Source of the DNA: Mycobacterium syngnathidarum
GTDB taxonomy: Bacteria; Actinomycetota; Actinomycetes; Mycobacteriales; Mycobacteriaceae
Reading direction: 5' to 3'
Assembly (NCBI RefSeq): GCF_001942625.1
Contig: NZ_MLCL01000079.1
Location: 124,001 to 188,000 of the forward strand
DNA length: 64,000 nucleotides
In this document: positions 62,057-64,000 of the stretch, in pieces
Numbering within the stretch: position 1 is the stretch's first letter
Layout: every line of letters starts with the position of its first letter
Made by a program: the position numbers and the translations under genes
The notes under the pieces: generated by a model
Seen by the model: only the letters and a program-made list of their open reading frames with translations
What the model was told of the DNA's origin: nothing
Database searches by the model: none

Positions 62057-62074
62057 ACTGGAACCTGTTTCAGT
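62057..62074. promoter_or_regulatory. KstR-type operator before the 3-beta-HSD gene
   Basis: ACTGGAACCTGTTTCAGT: fits TnnAACnnGTTnnA (TGGAACCTGTTTCA) with outer ACTG/CAGT arms, 14-31 bp upstream of the start. The M. smegmatis 3-beta-HSD gene is known to be KstR-controlled, which agrees. Confidence 0.85.
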
Positions 62075-62087
62075 TAAGCTGCCCGGC

Positions 62088-63173
62088 ATGGGTGACGCAT
62101 CTTTGACCACTGAACTCGGCCGCGTCCTGGTCACCGGCGGCTCCGGCTTCGTCGGCGCCAACCTGGTGACCGAGCTGCTCGACCGCGGATACACGGTGCG
62201 CTCGTTCGACCGCGCACCGTCGCCGCTGGGCGACCACGCCGGTCTTGAGGTGGTCGAGGGCGACATCTGCGACAAGCAGACCGTGGCCGCGGCCGTCAAG
62301 GACATCGACACCGTCATCCACACCGCGGCGATCATCGACCTGATGGGCGGCGCCTCGGTCACCGAGGAGTACCGGCAGCGCAGTTTCGCCGTCAACGTCG
62401 AGGGCACCAAGAACCTGGTGCACGCAGCCCAGGAGGCAGGCGTCAAGCGCTTCGTCTACACCGCCTCCAACAGCGTGGTGATGGGCGGACAGGACATCGT
62501 CAACGGTGACGAGACCATGCCGTACACCGCGCGCTTCAACGACCTCTACACCGAGACCAAGGTGGTCGCCGAGAAGTTCGTCCTCGCCCAGAACGGCGAA
62601 CGGGGCATGCTCACGTGTTCGATCCGGCCCAGCGGCATCTGGGGCCGCGGCGATCAGACCATGTTCCGCAAGGTGTTCGAGAACGTATTGGCTGGCCACG
62701 TCAAGGTGCTCGTCGGAAACAAGAACATCAAGCTGGACAACTCCTACGTGCACAACCTGATCCACGGGTTCATCCTGGCCGGCGAGCACCTGGTTCCGGG
62801 CGGCACCGCACCGGGCCAGGCCTACTTCATCAACGACGGCGAGCCGCTCAACATGTTCGAGTTCGCTCGCCCGGTGATCGCGGCGTGCGGCCGCAAGCTT
62901 CCGACGTTCTACGTGTCCGGCAAGCTGGTACACAAGGTGATGATGGCCTGGCAGTGGCTGCACTTCAAGTTCGCCCTGCCCGAGCCGCTGATCGAACCCC
63001 TTGCGGTGGAACGCCTTTACCTCAACAACTACTTCTCGATCGCCAAGGCCAAGCGCGACCTGGGCTATGAGCCGTTGTTCACCACCGAACAGGCCATGGC
63101 CGAGTGCATGCCCTACTACGTCGACCTGTTCCGTCAAATGGAGTCCGGGGCCAAGCAGCCCGTCACCGCCTGA
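62088..63173 (+). CDS. hsd: 3-beta-hydroxysteroid dehydrogenase/isomerase
   Basis: A 361-residue extended SDR. RVLVTGGSGFVGANLVTELL binds NAD; DTVIHTAAIIDLMG, the catalytic pair in FNDLYTETKVVAEKFV (Tyr-x-x-x-Lys) and IRPSGIWGRGDQTM are typical of 3-beta-HSD. It oxidises cholesterol to cholest-4-en-3-one, the first ring step. It matches Rv1106c/MSMEG_5228-type enzymes. A KstR-type operator lies just upstream. The stop abuts the convergent DUF1876 gene. Confidence 0.93.
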   Translation: MGDASLTTELGRVLVTGGSGFVGANLVTELLDRGYTVRSFDRAPSPLGDHAGLEVVEGDICDKQTVAAAVKDIDTVIHTAAIIDLMGGASVTEEYRQRSFAVNVEGTKNLVHAAQEAGVKRFVYTASNSVVMGGQDIVNGDETMPYTARFNDLYTETKVVAEKFVLAQNGERGMLTCSIRPSGIWGRGDQTMFRKVFENVLAGHVKVLVGNKNIKLDNSYVHNLIHGFILAGEHLVPGGTAPGQAYFINDGEPLNMFEFARPVIAACGRKLPTFYVSGKLVHKVMMAWQWLHFKFALPEPLIEPLAVERLYLNNYFSIAKAKRDLGYEPLFTTEQAMAECMPYYVDLFRQMESGAKQPVTA

Positions 63174-63449
63174 TCAGCGGTACAGGTGCACCGGGTGGTG
63201 AGTGGACTGCTCGATACGTGCCGAGGCGGCATGCAGCAGATCGCTGCCCAGTGCGATGAGCGCGCGCGCCGCCGCGATCTCCTCACCGATCATCGGCGCT
63301 CCTGGATCCTTGGGGTTCCGGTACGCGTCTCCGGTCGTGGACATCGTGTCTTCGCGTATCTGCGCCCGAGCCGAGGCATGGGTGTGGATCTCGTCTTCTG
63401 AGAACTCGATCTCGACGAGCCACTTGTTGGTCAGATCCTTGTCGTACAT
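63174..63449 (-). CDS. DUF1876 protein
   Basis: A 91-residue protein: NKWLVEIEFSEDEIHTHASA, RNPKDPGAPMIGEEIAAARA, LIALGSDLLHAASARIEQST. The alternating dodecin-like N-terminal strand and MIGEE-AAARAL helix are DUF1876 hallmarks; function unknown. ATG 63449 follows GGAGG at 9 bp and is one base after the stop of the transporter gene, so the two are coupled. Confidence 0.85.
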   Translation of the reverse strand: MYDKDLTNKWLVEIEFSEDEIHTHASARAQIREDTMSTTGDAYRNPKDPGAPMIGEEIAAARALIALGSDLLHAASARIEQSTHHPVHLYR

Positions 63450-63450
63450 G

Positions 63451-64000
63451 TCAATCACCCTCCACCTTCAAGGGTGCGCTCGATACGTCCCGGACACCAG
63501 GCCACAGCGTGAGCAACAGGTGACGCAGCATGGCCACGAATACCAGCGCCCACACCGCCAGCGCGACCCAGCTCTCCACGTAGCCGATGCGTTCGACGAT
63601 CGGCAGCTGGTCGGCCTGACCGAGATAGTGGCCGCCCACGCCGTACATACCGAGTGGGAAGACCACGCTCCACAGCGTGGCGTCATAACGCAACGGGATG
63701 CGATGGACCCAGTGGCGCCAGATCCCGGCCGCGATCAACGGCGGGATGAGCCAGGTGCCGAAGGCCCAGAAGAACACCGACGTTCCCGCGATCAGGCCAC
63801 GAGTGGCCGCGACCATCGGCGCGTCGGCCATCTCCACGATCCGAGCTCCGGCCACCACCGTGATGGCGGTGGCGCCCATCGCCACCCAATACGACGGTGT
63901 GAGATCGGCGGGCCGCAACGGGTACACCAACATCCGGATGGCCACGAAGATCCCCGCGGCGCCGTACAGAAATATCCCGACCGACCACGAGAACACCGCC
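63451..64000 (-). CDS. TDT/SLAC1-family transporter, N-terminus cut by window edge
   Basis: The last about 183 residues of a tellurite-resistance/dicarboxylate transporter-like protein, continuing beyond the right edge. Helices include MLVYPLRPADLTPSYWVAMG, AITVVAGARIVEMAD, GTSVFFWAFGTWLIPPLIAAG and ATLWSVVFPLGMYGVGGHYLG. The PSYWVAMGA and VFPLGMYG motifs are typical of this family (anion or sulfite/malate channels). Substrate unknown. It precedes DUF1876 in one transcript. Confidence 0.8.
   Translation of the reverse strand, partial: AVFSWSVGIFLYGAAGIFVAIRMLVYPLRPADLTPSYWVAMGATAITVVAGARIVEMADAPMVAATRGLIAGTSVFFWAFGTWLIPPLIAAGIWRHWVHRIPLRYDATLWSVVFPLGMYGVGGHYLGQADQLPIVERIGYVESWVALAVWALVFVAMLRHLLLTLWPGVRDVSSAPLKVEGD

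Overview
The window is GC-rich chromosomal DNA from a mycobacterium, most likely a fast-growing (Mycolicibacterium-type) species. Translated products match, from memory of the families, a reversed run of the Mycobacterium tuberculosis segment Rv1160 to Rv1106c: mutT2, pimE, the Ala/Pro-rich exported proteins Rv1158c/Rv1157c, Rv1156, Rv1155, the Rv1153c-type methyltransferase, Rv1152, the sirtuin Rv1151c, mmpL13 with an Rv1147-type methyltransferase, Rv1144, mcr, an EchA, ephC, bpoB, vapBC32, ychF, Rv1111c, ispH, Rv1109c, xseAB and the 3-beta-HSD Rv1106c. This backbone is interrupted by accessory blocks that M. tuberculosis lacks there. No search could be run, so orthology rests on recalled sequences and gene order.

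Layout. 1-5.9 kb: truncated NarK2-like nitrate transporter, MutT2, a pterin dehydratase, PimE, two exported Ala/Pro-rich proteins and small genes. 5.9-12.5 kb: an accessory operon with a LytS-type kinase, a LytTR regulator, two sodium:solute symporters and two DUF485-like partners. 12.5-25 kb: MFS and acyltransferase-3 membrane proteins, an AbiEi/DUF559 protein, two related methyltransferases, a lipoprotein esterase, a Baeyer-Villiger-type monooxygenase facing a PucR regulator, and a GntR/sirtuin pair. 25-33.5 kb: intact mmpL13 with TetR and methyltransferase, then nitronate monooxygenase, SDR, Mcr and EchA. 33.6-36.4 kb: an MFS exporter, an IS5-family element inserted exactly at its stop codon, and a gamma-carbonic-anhydrase-like protein. 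36.8-43.5 kb: a fasciclin protein, a beta-oxidation operon (thiolase, crotonase, acyl-CoA dehydrogenase) facing a FadR-type regulator, and a DUF3556 membrane protein behind a perfect KstR-type operator. 43.5-52.5 kb: DoxX, an SDR/TetR pair with twin operators, a WS/DGAT-like protein, EphC, two Mce-associated proteins, BpoB and small exported proteins. 52.6-57.6 kb: aldehyde dehydrogenase, DUF1801 and VOC proteins, and VapBC flanked by duplicated copies of the ychF 3' end. 57.6-64 kb: conserved housekeeping genes, 3-beta-HSD with a KstR-type operator, and a truncated TDT-family transporter.

Theme: lipid, sterol and monocarboxylate use. Two KstR-type operators, Mcr (methyl-branched acyl-CoA epimerisation), several beta-oxidation genes and a putative sensor/transporter operon fit growth on host or environmental lipids. 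Much of the new information lies in DNA sites: a 20-bp palindrome between mutT2 and the dehydratase, paired TetR operators covering two start codons, an array of short palindromes at 2.9-3.0 kb, and two related long hairpins.

No tRNA, rRNA or CRISPR array was recognised.
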